Assembly: GCA_030762175.1 (NCBI GenBank)
Contig: CM060834.1
Coordinates: 28,650,501-28,714,500, forward strand
Reading direction: 5' to 3'
DNA from: Metallyticus violacea
Taxonomy: Eukaryota; Arthropoda; Insecta; Mantodea; Metallyticidae
Length of the DNA stretch: 64,000 bases
The translations under genes were made by a program, and so were the position numbers. Below, piece after piece: positions 35,519-46,559 of this stretch. The first letter of the stretch is position 1. Every line of letters begins with the position of its first letter. The notes beneath the pieces are model-generated. The model was not told where the DNA came from. It saw only the letters and a list, made by a program, of their open reading frames with translations, and ran no database searches.

Positions 35519-36301
35519 CTATAGGACGTTTCAGAAATTCTTTGATGGCAGTTTTCTCACACCAAAACAAGAAAAGAGTTCACATATCCGGAAATCCTTA
35601 GTTTTTGAGGTATTATGAAAGTTTAACCTCGCGCGTTTCAAGGTACAACCTAAAACTTAAGTTCGTAACGGAAAATACAAAAGTTGTATAATTGAATGAT
35701 GTTATCGATATAAATCTGCTGATGCACTCATTGTATCCTAGGTGTTGCCAAGAAGGCTTATTTATATTTGTCTTCACTTGTGTTGTGTTTAACCAAGGCA
35801 GGATATCCATTTCGTGCCCTTGCAAATAAGAACCATGCGGTTTATGCATGATGGGGCTCCAATATATTTTAGCCCCACTGTTCGAGATGCCCTGGCAGAT
35901 AATTACCTATCTAGGTAGAGGAGGACCAGTCCCATGTCCTGCGTGTTCCCCCAAACTTAATCGTTTCTATTTATATCTATGGGATCACCTAAAACAATTG
36001 GTTTATCAGCATACATTTCTTCGTCAACGTGTCACAGAAGCCTGCGAAGTGTTTGATACAGTGTGGGAGTATCGAAAGAATGTGACGAGTGCAAGAGGAG
36101 GACATTTTGAACGTTTTTTTAAACAAATTTTCAGTTAACATTGTGTTTGTTGGGTTTTGTTTCTTGTTTTGGTAAAATTTCATTAATAACTCAAAAACTA
36201 AGGATTTCCGGACATATGTTTATATGAACTTTTTTTCTTGTTGTGGTGTGAGGAATCCTCCATCAAAGCTTGTAAAAGTATTTCTGAAACAGTCTATATA
36301 C
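35519..36301 (+). mobile_element. Mariner-like element, non-autonomous deletion derivative (copy 1)
   Basis: The left end is tataggacgtttcagaaat and the reverse-complemented right end tatagactgtttcagaaat. The TIRs continue about 110 bp inward with shared 'ctcacacca', 'aacaagaaaa', 'agttcata' and 'tccggaaatccttagttttt'. The interior contains a 5' leader joined directly to the C-terminal third of a transposase. The same leader-to-DGAP junction occurs in the copy at 49.7 kb, so this form was mobilised as a subfamily. Confidence 0.85.
35834..36138 (+). pseudogene. Transposase C-terminal fragment (mariner/IS630-like)
   Basis: The plus strand reads MRFMHDGAPIYFSPTVRDAL, with the D of the HDGAPAH motif. 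After a frame change near 35,880-35,930 come GRGGPVPCPACSPKLNRFYL and YLWDHLKQLVYQ, the degenerate 'WPxRSPDLNPLDFYLWGHLK' segment in which the motif Asp is replaced by Lys. It ends at a natural-looking stop at 36,138, about 40 bp before the right TIR. The first Asp and the DNA-binding domain are absent. Confidence 0.85.
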
Positions 36302-38014
36302 ATTAACCTCATGTTTCATACACTTTAAAACCGAGCGTCATACATGTCAATTTCATTGCAATTTTTTTATCTGAATTAATGGCATTTTAAAAGCCATTAA
36401 TTGAAAATTGCTTCTTTGCTGTTCAACTATTGGTGGGATTTGTCTAAATTCCTGTTTAAGTTTTTTATCACCATCAGGATCTCAATATTCTCATTTTTAT
36501 CTTAAAACCTTATTTTATGGTGCTGACCGCCGCAGTGATTTTAAGGTCAGCTTTTCTAGGTATTCCAAGTTCAAATCTTATGTACCTACTGGGTTGCCTG
36601 TTTTTCCTTACCCTAAAAAGTAAATGTCAGGTGTGTTCTGAGCACGGGACTTCTTGCCGTCCTTCCCCCCCCCCCCTCAAAAGGGATAATAATTCATGTC
36701 TCTTTAGAATTAAGCTGTAATGAGGAATGATTAACTGTAACCACAATAATAATGTTGCTTTTAACGGGAGGTTGTGCGTATTTTTATTTTCCATCTTCCA
36801 TCCATCTTTATGTACTTTTTCTGTGGAAGTGCATAAGCTACAAGAATGAAATAATGCACATTTAGATATGGATGTTATTTGTAATTGCTGCATTTTTTAC
36901 AGAGGCATTTTTAAAAACAATTTTTTATTCTCTTTTTTTCCACTCAGCATCTAAGTCTGGATATTTTTATAACACATATGTACCCTTTTCTCGAAATTTC
37001 TAATAATCTAATAATATGAATTTATTTTACTTATAGTTTAAGCCATTTCCTAAATAAACTTTAGAGTTTTTCATTATCTAAAAAAGTAACAAACTTAAAA
37101 GGTTCTTCATAACCAAGAATGGTAAAATTAGGAAATGTTTGGAAAACACCTGGTACAAATATCCACCGATTACCAGAAAAAAATCTACACCTAAATGTAT
37201 CCAAAGTTTCATTGTCCTAGCTTAAGTAATTCCAGAGAAAAAAGTAGTAGCAACAAATTATGTTATCATAGCAGTATATGTCATCTGTAAAACAATTAAA
37301 ATGTCTGTTGCAATAAACTCACAGTGTAAAACATTCTCTTTCAGACAATTAAATTTTATGACCTCATAAAGTAAAAAACAATTAACACTGAAATATTCTA
37401 TTTTCATTTAAAAAGTTGTTCATAAATATTGATATTTACCAGTATTTTATCAAACATTTCTCATTTATGAAATGAGATGTACACTAGAGAAATCCACCAC
37501 TGCATATAACCATAATCATGAATGGCATAAAGTAGTGAAGTTTGTATAAGACAAAACTGTTCTCTTCTCAAGACTTTCCTAATCCCTGATCCATTAATAT
37601 AATTCAATAAGTGCAAGAATACAATCTAATGCTTTCATATAAATTTCCTTTACGAATTACACTTTCTTTGCTCCTTGCTAACTACAGCCCTATTATGTCC
37701 AACTCTTTCACAAATCACAAAATGTCATACTTTTGCAAAAATTCCAATGCAGGACTCATTGACAAAAAGTGATGAATATAATCCAATAAAAAATGTAAAA
37801 CACCCCGACGCACAAAATTATGTCACTGCCACAAAATCTAACTCACCTATGAGTACATTGCTAGAGTCCTGGAACAGTACGTGCTTTCCCAATACACTAA
37901 CTAGGGCATACATTGAAAGTGCACCAACCAATATTTAGCTCCTAAAAGACAATATAATTATATAATAAAATAAAAAGTGGAAAAAGAAATGTATACTTAT
38001 AATAATAAAAAAAT
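36302..38014. other. AT-rich spacer, nothing firmly recognised
   Basis: A C-homopolymer of about 12-14 bp lies near 36,665. Open frames around 36,408-36,893 (both strands) and 37,675-37,938 (plus) lack recognisable domains. Confidence 0.35.
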
Positions 38015-38310
38015 TATATATGTACAAATATTTCCCCTCTCCCAAAGAAAATATTGTGACTCATATTCCGCTACCCCCCTTCCCGGTTGTCTGCCTCTTC
38101 CGATCTGAGCTGTCCCACTTTGTTTCAAAAATTGCTTACTCCCTCCTCTTCCTTTCTGCCAGCAAAGTTCAGGATTGCCACTTCCTCTTGCCCCATTGAC
38201 AAACAGGACAGGTAGATATCTCTTTCTCCATTCTTCCTTACCCTTGCAGTATGCCAGAATATGTTCCCAAAATTCTTACTCCGCACACATATATAGCTGA
38301 TTCTTGTACC
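38015..38310 (-). pseudogene. LINE 3'-end fragment (same family as 6.83 kb)
   Basis: The minus strand matches 6,850-7,080 with shared 'gagatatctac', 'aactttgctggcag/aaa', 'gggacagctcaga'. One frame reads KEEWRKREISTCPVCQWGKR, with a CPxC that could be the remains of a C-terminal zinc knuckle. Stops follow. Confidence 0.55.
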
Positions 38311-38525
38311 TTCTTACATCACGATATCAGCCTGTAGGCGATTTAGGTTGTGTTTATTTCGTTCCGTATGTTAAAGAAAAGTGTCTTAAAGTTATTGTAC
38401 GTTACGTTTGAAAAAAGGATGCGCTTTTATTTTCCAACCATATATAGATAATTTACTGATTAGGGAATAAATATAAAATCTTATTATGTCTATCCAGTTG
38501 AGGTATATTTTAGTGTCCAGATTAC

Positions 38526-38835
38526 CTTGTCCTGTAAAGTGCCTTCACAAAACTTGACCTTAATATCCTTTTCACCAGCCTCAAGCGAACACAGCGTGAG
38601 CACTAAACGCCACTGAACTGGCGGATTCTCGAAATAAGGTTGTTTCTCAGGCAGTTGTACTTTATTGTATGGTCTGTGACGAATGAGGTGTTTATTGCCC
38701 CAGGATGGATCAAATGAGAGAGAACTCCCCGGCATTTCCGCAGATGGTCTCTGTAGTGCTAAACCTTTGACCTCCGAAATCCAATCACGATTTCTATTGT
38801 GCGCACACCTGGATATAATTTCATGTGGTAATAAC
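38526..38835 (-). CDS. Candidate coding exon, unassigned
   Basis: A 310-nt minus-strand segment lies between an acceptor-like aaatttctactgtag (ending 38,836) and a donor-like AAG|gtaat (38,525). Its single open frame of 103 codons includes LLPHEIISRCAHNRNRDWIS, SFDPSWGNKHLIRHRPYNK and PVQWRLVLTLCSLEAGEKD. The composition is balanced and protein-like rather than AT-driven. The enclosing frame runs to 38,867 and 38,490. I do not recognise the family. The 97-codon ORF at 39,526-39,819 on the same strand may be an upstream exon, but the join cannot be proved. Confidence 0.35.
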
Positions 38836-39525
38836 CTACAGTAGAAATTTGTTACAGTAGAGCGCACTGTATGAATGGATATGCATTTGGTATGGTTTTA
38901 GAATAACGCCAACATGTCTGTCAGCGGTTTCCACCCCATTACTTCATGGAACTGTTTTTGCCCAATTACCATTTATCAATCTCTGAATGAAACTTGTAAG
39001 TTCGTGGTCAAAATACCTATGAAGCAATATGTGGATATCTAGCGACTTTCATATTGTATAAATGCTGCTAAGCTCTGCAAAGTATGTGACATTATTTTAG
39101 AAAAAGCTTCACTGGCTTTCACATGAATAACCTAGCATTCTTACCTATTTGCTATGTTGTTTCTTTTGCAAACTCTGATAAAATCTTTTCCATCTCATCT
39201 TGAAGTAGTATTTATGGTGTACCCTCGCGGATATCGCGGATATGTAAATAATATATGTGCAAATCTACTCACAATATTTTAATAATGTAGATGTCATGTA
39301 TGAATATATGTGTTTCATAAGATGTAATGCTTTTTGCTATTTGTATGTAGTCAGAAGGGAAAATATCTGGTGTTTTCTCTTAGGTAGCTTGGAAAGTCAA
39401 AGAGGCCATAAAACTCTATACAAAAGCAGGCCGTTGTACAGTTGGCCTTTAAACTAGCCAATGTCAACAAGAGCTTTAAACTTTCAAATAATAACGAATG
39501 ACACGTGATGGCAGGTAAATTCAAA

Positions 39526-39819
39526 TCAGCCAGTAATAAATGTAGAGTTTAAATTTTTAAACCAAGGTGCGAAACATCTGTTTGCTTTGATGACCCTCTT
39601 TGGCGTGGAGGAACCAAGGATTACTAGATTTGAATTTAATACATAAGGAGGCATTTGCTCCTCTGGGGCATCAGACATGCTGTACTTCAATTTATGCAGT
39701 TTAACGCTTTCGAAACGGTCCACGCAGACACTCCAGTTCAAGTAACGCGTTTTAAGTATCACATTCTGCGGGGACACTATACTTGTCTGCAAGTTTTTCA
39801 CGCTGCGAGATACACTCAT
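39526..39819 (-). CDS. Candidate small ORF or first coding exon, unassigned
   Basis: The ATG at 39,819 has an insect-like context (ttaacaATGa) and an in-frame TAA four codons upstream (TAA ACT TTA ACA ATG), so the start is defined. The 97 codons begin MSVSRSVKNLQTSIVSPQNV and include RYLNWSVCVDRFESVKLHKL. There is no signal peptide, membrane segment or known domain. It may be intact, or the true exon may end at an internal donor. It lies about 700 bp upstream, in minus orientation, of the exon-like 38.5-kb segment. Confidence 0.3.
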   Translation of the reverse strand: MSVSRSVKNLQTSIVSPQNVILKTRYLNWSVCVDRFESVKLHKLKYSMSDAPEEQMPPYVLNSNLVILGSSTPKRVIKANRCFAPWFKNLNSTFITG

Positions 39820-41339
39820 TGTTAAAGTTTACATGCATTTGAAAGTTCTACACGCATCGAGATATATACTTAGGCATTCATAACAAATTCTATTTCAGAC
39901 GCTGCTTTCATATTCAGTTCATATTCACGGGAGAAACGGCAACTAAGGTTATAGTTAAATACCCAAAAAAAACCAGAGGACGCGAAAGTTCTTGAGCATA
40001 ATAAACTAGCTTTTATATATTATACTTCGTCATGTGGTTATTTATAATCCTTTCCCAGTCCTGTTGAGTACCATTAAACAAAATAGCCCTGAGAAGCTGT
40101 TGTCACCGAAGCGTAAACAACTATCATGCAACAAACCGTTTCACAATTTGACGCCCAGCTTCAATCTTTATTTCTGTAATTTGAATTCAATCTCTTCGGT
40201 GTTCTTTTATTTCCTCTTCTGTAATATCCTTTATTTTTTTCTTCTTTTTCTTAATGTAGTTATATCCTCCTCTTCTTACTCCCCCTCTGCCTTATTGTCC
40301 ACTAGTGACACATTAGTATGCAAAAAATACTAGTAATGAATTCATTGATTAAAATTTATCTTTCATCTAAATTAATTTTTAACGTCCTAATGCTTCTCTA
40401 GATTTAATTTTGTGAAAACAAATTTCAAACAAATGTTGCCTAATTTGTTGAGCACTATCTAAATATCTAAAAAAAAGTATACCATAGATTCCTCCCTGGT
40501 CCAATTAAATTCTACCCATGTCTCTCCTTCCTGAAATAAGTAAAGTCTGCATTGTTCTATTTAGACGTATTGACTAGTAACATTTTAGTCATCTCAATTT
40601 TCAAATTATTTTCTTCTGGTTGTTTGAAACTTTCACAATAGCTGAACATATTTTATCGACTAGGACCATAATGTTAACAGAATTTATGACACAGACTGTA
40701 TTCATCCAAGTTGAGCTAAAATTGCTAAACCCTTAACGCCTTTTTCGTCACGTTTTACACCTAACAGCGATCACAAACATGATCTCATTTCCCAAAGTGC
40801 GAATGCAGTATCAGCATGTACACCCAATCCTGGCCATTTCGCGCTGGAGAGCATTTTATAAGCAAAATGATATGGTGGCTGTTTACTGCCTGTACAGGCA
40901 CGATCTGTATTCAATATTCACGAACCTTTCAAATTAGAATATTGAATATCGCTTTCGGTTTGCAGAGAGGAGGTGAAAGGGCCAAAGGTGGATCTCAGGC
41001 TCCCGTGGAAATGTTACCTCTATTCTGCTTAGCCGCGGGGTCGCTTACTTTATTACAAAATTATTATGTTTATGCTTCGGATATGAATACCGTTTTCTAT
41101 AAAAGCGAATGTTTTTTATTGTTCATCCTCAAATCAGAAGGCTTCTGTTCTCTTTTAGATCTAAAGATGACGTTATAATATTGTCCTGGGATGAATATAC
41201 TGGGCATATGTTCATAAATAGAGGGGCCTGGCATTGCTAATTTTCTTTGTAAGCTATATGTATATAAGACAATATGAAAAAAGACTGGCTTAAGAATTAA
41301 AAATATACAGTTTATTTCAATTTTCAAAAAAAAGTTTTC
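39820..41339. other. Spacer, nothing firmly recognised
   Basis: The longest frame is 120 codons on the plus strand (40,816-41,178, ATG start, MYTQSWPFRAGEHF...). It has no known domain and no splice or neighbour support. Confidence 0.3.
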
Positions 41340-41660
41340 GATAAAAGTTTTTTATTTGTTTATTTAAGGACGCTCTTTAACATCTCAAGGTCATCAGCGT
41401 CCCATTCTATTCAGGGCATGAAACGGCCGACAAATTTTGCTCAGAGGCCTTTTCTTTCAGGCTTGAGGTTCTTTTTCGTGCCGTAAATGTACGACACGGA
41501 ACCCACAGCTTTACTTCCGTTCCTAAGGGAGCCATACTTGGATTTTTACGCCCGAAAAAATCCATCGACCCTGCCCGGGGCCGGGTTTGAGCCCGCGACC
41601 TTGGGTTTAGAAGGCAAGTATGATTATCACTACACCACCAGGACGGACTGTGATAAAAGT
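41340..41660 (-). mobile_element. tRNA-derived SINE, family A
   Basis: The target-site duplication is gataaaagt at 41,340-41,348 and 41,652-41,660. On the minus strand it runs from the tRNA-like head (tggtggtgtagtgataatca, then cgcgggctcaaacccggc as an eroded B-box) to the end 'gttaaagagcgtccttaaat'. It is about 80-90% like the 2.7- and 52.9-kb copies by eye. Confidence 0.9.
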
Positions 41661-42049
41661 GTACATTTTTAAAAAACCTCAACTTCTCCTTATTGATCAT
41701 ATGGTCACCCATTTATCTGATGATGGACACGGTGGTAAAAGATTTCAATTGTCAAAAAGCTATTGTTCAAGGCAGCGGGGCTACATAGATGGGGTTTACT
41801 TGTCTCTCACGCCACTAAGTCCATGTAAAAGAAACAACACGTATCTAATCCAAGAGTAAAGTCTGCTAAATGGCAAATTCTGCAACATTTAGGAGATACT
41901 TATGGCCAGACCCACGTCGTGCGATAAGTTGCGGATCATGAAGAAACTGATGCTGATGCTCGAAAGCAAAAATAGTTGCATTTTTTATATAGGTGTAAGT
42001 TGTCATTACTGAGAGATAATTTAAAAATTGAACACTAAAACAGGTTTAC

Positions 42050-42310
42050 GTTAGGTTTTATTTTATTTAAGAACGCTCTTTAACATCTTTGGCCATTAAT
42101 TTCCCATTTGATTAAGGACGTGAAAGGGTCGATACATTTTGCTCAGGTGTCTCTTCTTTGTTTTTCGTGCACTAAATCTACGACGCGGAATCAACGGCAT
42201 TATTTCTCTCCCAATGGAAGTCATACTTAGTACTTTCACATCCTAAAAATTAATATCGTCCACGGCCGTATATGAACCTAACGCCTTGGGCCTAAATACA
42301 GAGCAAGTTC
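42050..42310 (-). mobile_element. SINE family A, strongly diverged copy
   Basis: Matching landmarks in order are 'acgctctttaacatc', 'ttttgctcag', 'cgtgcactaaatctacgacg', 'gaagtcatacttagtac' and 'cttgggc'. The tRNA head is hardly recognisable, implying an older insertion. No target duplication was found. Confidence 0.7.
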
Positions 42311-42949
42311 ACTTCATGGCAAAGAAATGAAAAAATCAGTGTAATTTAGTTTTCCGAAATGACGTAGAATTATGACTCTACAACGATGGTTTATTTATAT
42401 GTCTGTATCGAGCCGCGTCCAGGAGATTATTTGATAAGAAATTCTCAGGCGATATAAATTAATAGTACCCACACACTTTAGACGAACTATTGGATGACTT
42501 CCATTCAGAGATAAATTTAATTTCTCAAACAAGGAAAATGATGGTCAATTTTATAATAGGTATATGCGAGAAACGTGTGGAAAATGAATGCAGGTTGTCC
42601 CAGCATCTCCCTACGTAACATGGGTGCGAGTGCATCAGCATTATCTCTAGTGTTTCTACCACCGATTCTTGTATTTAACGCCAATTTTTCAGCCCCACTG
42701 CTGCGTCAGTCATTAGATAATTGAATGCTCAAACATTTCTCGGTATCTCTTTGCAACACAGCTCACTTGTTTTCTTTCAAGTATATGTGTTACTATGGCA
42801 ACCCTTTTTAAAAGCAGTATTTTAAGATAAGATGAGAGAATATTCTGATGATATAGTGACCAAAAGCGAAAATAAACACTGACCGAAATGTATAAAAGGA
42901 GTTCTGCACCTTAGACCTTATCTATTAGAATAATGCAGGGAAAATCAAA
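42311..42949. other. Spacer, nothing recognised
   Basis: No motif or shared repeat was found. Confidence 0.4.
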
Positions 42950-43520
42950 AGCTAGGTATCCGATTTCCCTAATTTTCAGGAATTATTTTGCTTATTTTAT
43001 ATGCCGAGTTTTGTTGCGAAAAAAATATACAAATATGGTGCCGCTAGAGCGATTTCTAAATTTTGAGTTTCAGGTAATCACCAATTTCTAATGGCCCTAT
43101 TTGTCTACATTTCACAAACTATTTTTGTTGTTTTATTTAAATGATATATACCGGGTTTATTGTGAATGAAAAATATTAATAGTATTGGAGCGACTTTTAA
43201 TTTTTGGATTTCAGGTAAACCTTTCTCCTAATAATCTTGTTTCACCAATTTTTAGATACTAAATCTTTTTTAATTTTATTTTTGTGGCATATCCCGAGTT
43301 TCTTTATAAAAATTTAAAATTGCGGCTGCTAGAACGATTTTTAAATTTTCTTTTAAATTTTTGCTTTAGGTTAACCCTCGCCTTCAATGGCTCAATTTTG
43401 CTGATTAATGAACTCGAAAATTTGTTTATTAATTGATAATTAGATGTCGAGTTTCGTTGAGAAAAAAAACAAAACAAAAATTACGTTCGCTAGAGCTTTA
43501 ACACATACGCACACAATCAC

Positions 43521-43572
<52 letters not shown>

Positions 43573-43690
43573 TTCATTGTAATTTTCGGTGCCCAGTAGG
43601 TAAGATCGATGGAAAGTTGAAGAAATTTTTCAAAAATCTTTTCATGGGTACAACCGCAATAGCTATATTACTTGGAATTCGCTAAAAAGG
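42950..43690 (+). repeat. Dispersed structured repeat, copy E (3' part)
   Basis: It starts inside the tandem array (three to four units, landmarks near 42,975, 43,110 and 43,250), then (GT)n, then the best preserved tail: 'gtgcccagtaggtaagatcg', 'caaaaatcttttcatgggta', 'tggaattcgctaaaaaggg'. The leader is missing. Confidence 0.75.
43523..43564. repeat. (GT)n microsatellite in copy E
   Basis: About 42 bp between the array and the conserved tail. Copy B has a T-run in the same position. Confidence 0.97.
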
Positions 43691-43744
43691 GAAACGATTC
43701 AAACATGGAGCTTAAGTATAAACTCAGGGATATAATATATTAGT

Positions 43745-44038
43745 TCATTTCTGTTAACCGCCTCGGGTGGCCGAGGTCGTTAAGGCGCGGACTCGTGAGC
43801 GGGAGGTCTGGGGTTCGAATCCCGCCAGGACCGTCCCCCTTGACTGAGGTTTTTTCCAGGTTTTCCTCAGTCCTCATAAATGGCAAATGACAGTCAGGTA
43901 CCCTAAAGCTTGGGCCTATAACGTTTCCTTTCTTAAAAAAAAATCCTTTCCCAATTTATCATTTCATCTCAGATATCATCAGCGTTCACCGCCTGTGGTG
44001 CCTCAGTAGTAAAAACGGGCGTTAAACAAATCATTTCT
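43745..44038 (+). mobile_element. tRNA-derived SINE, family B (best copy)
   Basis: The head ggtggccgaggtcgttaagg ... ggtctggggttcgaatcccg has intact A and B boxes in a tRNA-Ser/Leu-like arrangement. The body includes gactgaggttttttccaggt, and the 3' end gcctcagtagtaaaaacggg plus cgttaaac. The target duplication tcatttct lies at 43,745-43,752 and 44,031-44,038. A canonical B-box (GGTTCGAATCC) makes this the copy most likely to retain an internal Pol III promoter. Confidence 0.92.
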
Positions 44039-45014
44039 ATAAGCAGCAGTAAACACCTCTGTATTGAATTCTAATGACAGATGCTGAAGTATTAACACAT
44101 TATTTGCAACAAAACTTTGCATGACTTAGAAAGTCAATTTCATATAAAGGAGTGAGGTTTTCTATTGAATAAATTTAGAGAGGAATACAGGCGAACCCAG
44201 ATACTACTGTAACCTATGGTAGAAGCTGACAGTAAACTGAAATAGTTGGAGACGCGAATGTGCAAAGTGCACTTCGCTCCTGAGAAGAGCCTCTCTGACC
44301 AATCTCTATAAATATTTCCCTTTCGAAGCAGGACTTTGTTTCAGACAAAATTACACGGACATAAACTGCAATAGGGATATAAAAATGCACCAGTAGCCAG
44401 TCTAGCCGCCTCGTCCTTCAGCGCGGACGTTGCGCCCTCTGTTCGTGACTTACACACCCTCCCTGCCTCCCGCCTCTGGAGCACAAGCCTCTCGCTGCGC
44501 AGTACACTGCACTTTCTTTGCGGTTCCTTGAATTATTTGGCGGTGCTCGGAGTAGCAGTTGGTTTACTGATAACGCGAGGAAATACTCCACATGAACACA
44601 ACTTCCTGAAATATTAATATCCCTGACAGGGTGGCCTTTCTCGAACTCCCATTAACTGGCCGTTTGACCAGGGACACTCAGAAGTTCAGGGAGAGAGCCT
44701 TCTACGCCGGCTGGAATATTTCAGGCTGATGCCAGTACATACAGGGGGTATCCTCCCTCATTGCTCATTGACTCGGCAAGAAAATATTTTCAGACCCAGT
44801 ATCTCGTCTTTTCATTTATAAGAGCATAAGTTTACTCTGTTCTGCAGTGTCAAAGGTGCCGTACAGCCAGCCGTGCGGAACCAGGACAACACAAGAATAT
44901 GGCACGGTAACTATGGAAACATCAGAATTATTTTTCATGCTTAAGACATAAACTACTTCTATCATAATATGCCTTTATTCATCCTCATAAAGTCAAAGTT
45001 GTCCCGTTGGATGC
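44039..45014. other. Spacer with a GC-richer, non-repetitive stretch at ~44,230-44,930
   Basis: This is the most GC-rich several hundred bases of the window, with CpG-containing text at 44,400-44,530 and TATA-like motifs (ctctataaatattt near 44,305, gatataaaaatg near 44,375). No open frame of note and no match to other window repeats were seen. It could be a promoter region, a solo LTR or an unrecognised repeat. Confidence 0.3.
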
Positions 45015-45680
45015 AATTCACCTGTCTCAGAGTTCTTGCTAGTCCTCAAAGACGTGCTTGAAATCCTTTGACAGATCCTCCGCAGCCTTCACACTGCTTC
45101 CGCTGCTTCAATTTGGGAAAGGGAGAAAACGCATACGGGGCTAAATCTGGACTACATGGAGGGAAAGAGACAAACTTCACATTGCTTTTTGTGAAATATT
45201 CAGCAACATTTGCAATATGTGGCCGTGCATTATTGTGGTGCAGCTTCTAAGTTGTTGTACGTATATGTGGCCTTTTGCTTGTGATATGGCATTGCAGTTT
45301 TTTCGGAATACCTCTGCATATTACCTAGTTACAGTTGTGTGTACAGGTATGACATCGCGCGCGTGCGTGTGCGTGCGTGTGTGTGTGTTTAGATTTCTGC
45401 AGTGTTTTTCTGTTAGGGTCGAAGTGATATATCCAAATTTCATCAGCAACACCTTCGAAAGAAACTCCATAGTTTCCTCTAACATTATTTCCAATTGCAT
45501 TCAAACCAGTACGAGAACATTCTTTTGTCCAGGAATTGTCAGTATTGGAACTCTCGTGCACAAACACGTATCATGAATGACATCCAGTGAAATCTGTATA
45601 ACTTCTGAAAATGTTCTTAATGTTATTCGACGATTCTCTCTCACAATGACAGCAATAGGTTAATGTTTTCTTCCATTAGA
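45015..45680 (-). pseudogene. Mariner transposase relic
   Basis: From 45,680 downwards the minus strand gives VRENRRITLRTFSEV, ISLDVIHD, GQKN, then NYGVSFEGVADEIWIYHFDP (the first catalytic box, GDETW to ADEIW, Asp kept). After a microsatellite comes LHHNNARPHIANVAEYFTKS, in which the second Asp of HDNARPH is Asn. FVSFPPCSPDLAPYAFSPFP and KLKQRKQ follow, with the Asp of the SPDLAP box kept. Several frameshifts, a (GT/GC)n tract at 45,356-45,390 and the lost Asp make it inactive. Confidence 0.85.
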
Positions 45681-46559
45681 GCACAAACTTGAAACCGTTC
45701 CTTTAGTATAACCCAAGTAAATATAATCAGTATATATGGTATGTAATTACTTTGTTTGCGTTTCTTTACAGTCATTTAATAGTGCTTTACTAATGTAATA
45801 TTGTGATTTATATTTTCCTTTACAGCCAGATAATAAGACATTATCAATGTCATCAATAATGTAAATACCATTTTTGTTTGTTCATAACGTATAAATAAGA
45901 CGTGAGATTTTTCTTCTGGTGTATCTTTCGTTTAAGGCAGCTGGTTTTCAAAATCTTTACCAAAGAGTTTATGGCCGTTCATCCAGTAGGACAAAGGCTT
46001 AAAGGGAGACACACTTTTACTAAACACAAATCAGAATTCTTGACCAGAACCGACCGGAACTGAATGCCGTTTACTTAAAAGTACTTTTCACATCGCAAAA
46101 ATGATATAACAACGTTACTTAAGTGGGGCGATCGCTCCCTTAAGTTTTCAGTATGCGGTAACCCCACACACCGAGTTTCATGTCTCTGAACCACATGCTT
46201 TAAAAGTTATTCAGGACTTTTAACTAACCTTTATAACGACTAAAGACTTTGGATACTTCATGCATTCATGAACTCTAACATGGGTAGAAGACTTTCTTCA
46301 AAATGCTTTTTTTTTTTAGCCTTTTGAACTTGACCACATTTTACATTTTTCCTAATCATATGAAAAGTAGCCCAATCTTCATTATCACTTAGAGGCTTCT
46401 ATTCGTTGTCAGTACATATACGTTGCTTAGAAACATATCAAGTGTCGTCTAAAGAGCCACAAGTATCAGTAAGTACCCAGGTTATTGGTAATAGCCATTC
46501 TCCATGAAAAAACAGAATAAATATTTTTTGTGGCACTTATAGAGTTTTCCACGAATAGT
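45681..46559. other. Spacer, nothing recognised
   Basis: A T-run near 46,307. No frame or repeat was recognised. Confidence 0.35.

Noticed and set aside
40816..41178. 120-codon plus-strand ORF as a gene
   Set aside because: No motif, no splice or neighbour support, and a hydrophobic/aromatic bias explicable by composition.
41407..41712. 101-codon minus-strand ORF
   Set aside because: SINE family A sequence plus flank.
43753..43830. A functional tRNA-Ser/Leu gene
   Set aside because: The A and B boxes are good, but the acceptor stem does not close and the same head plus body recurs with target duplications, so it is a SINE.
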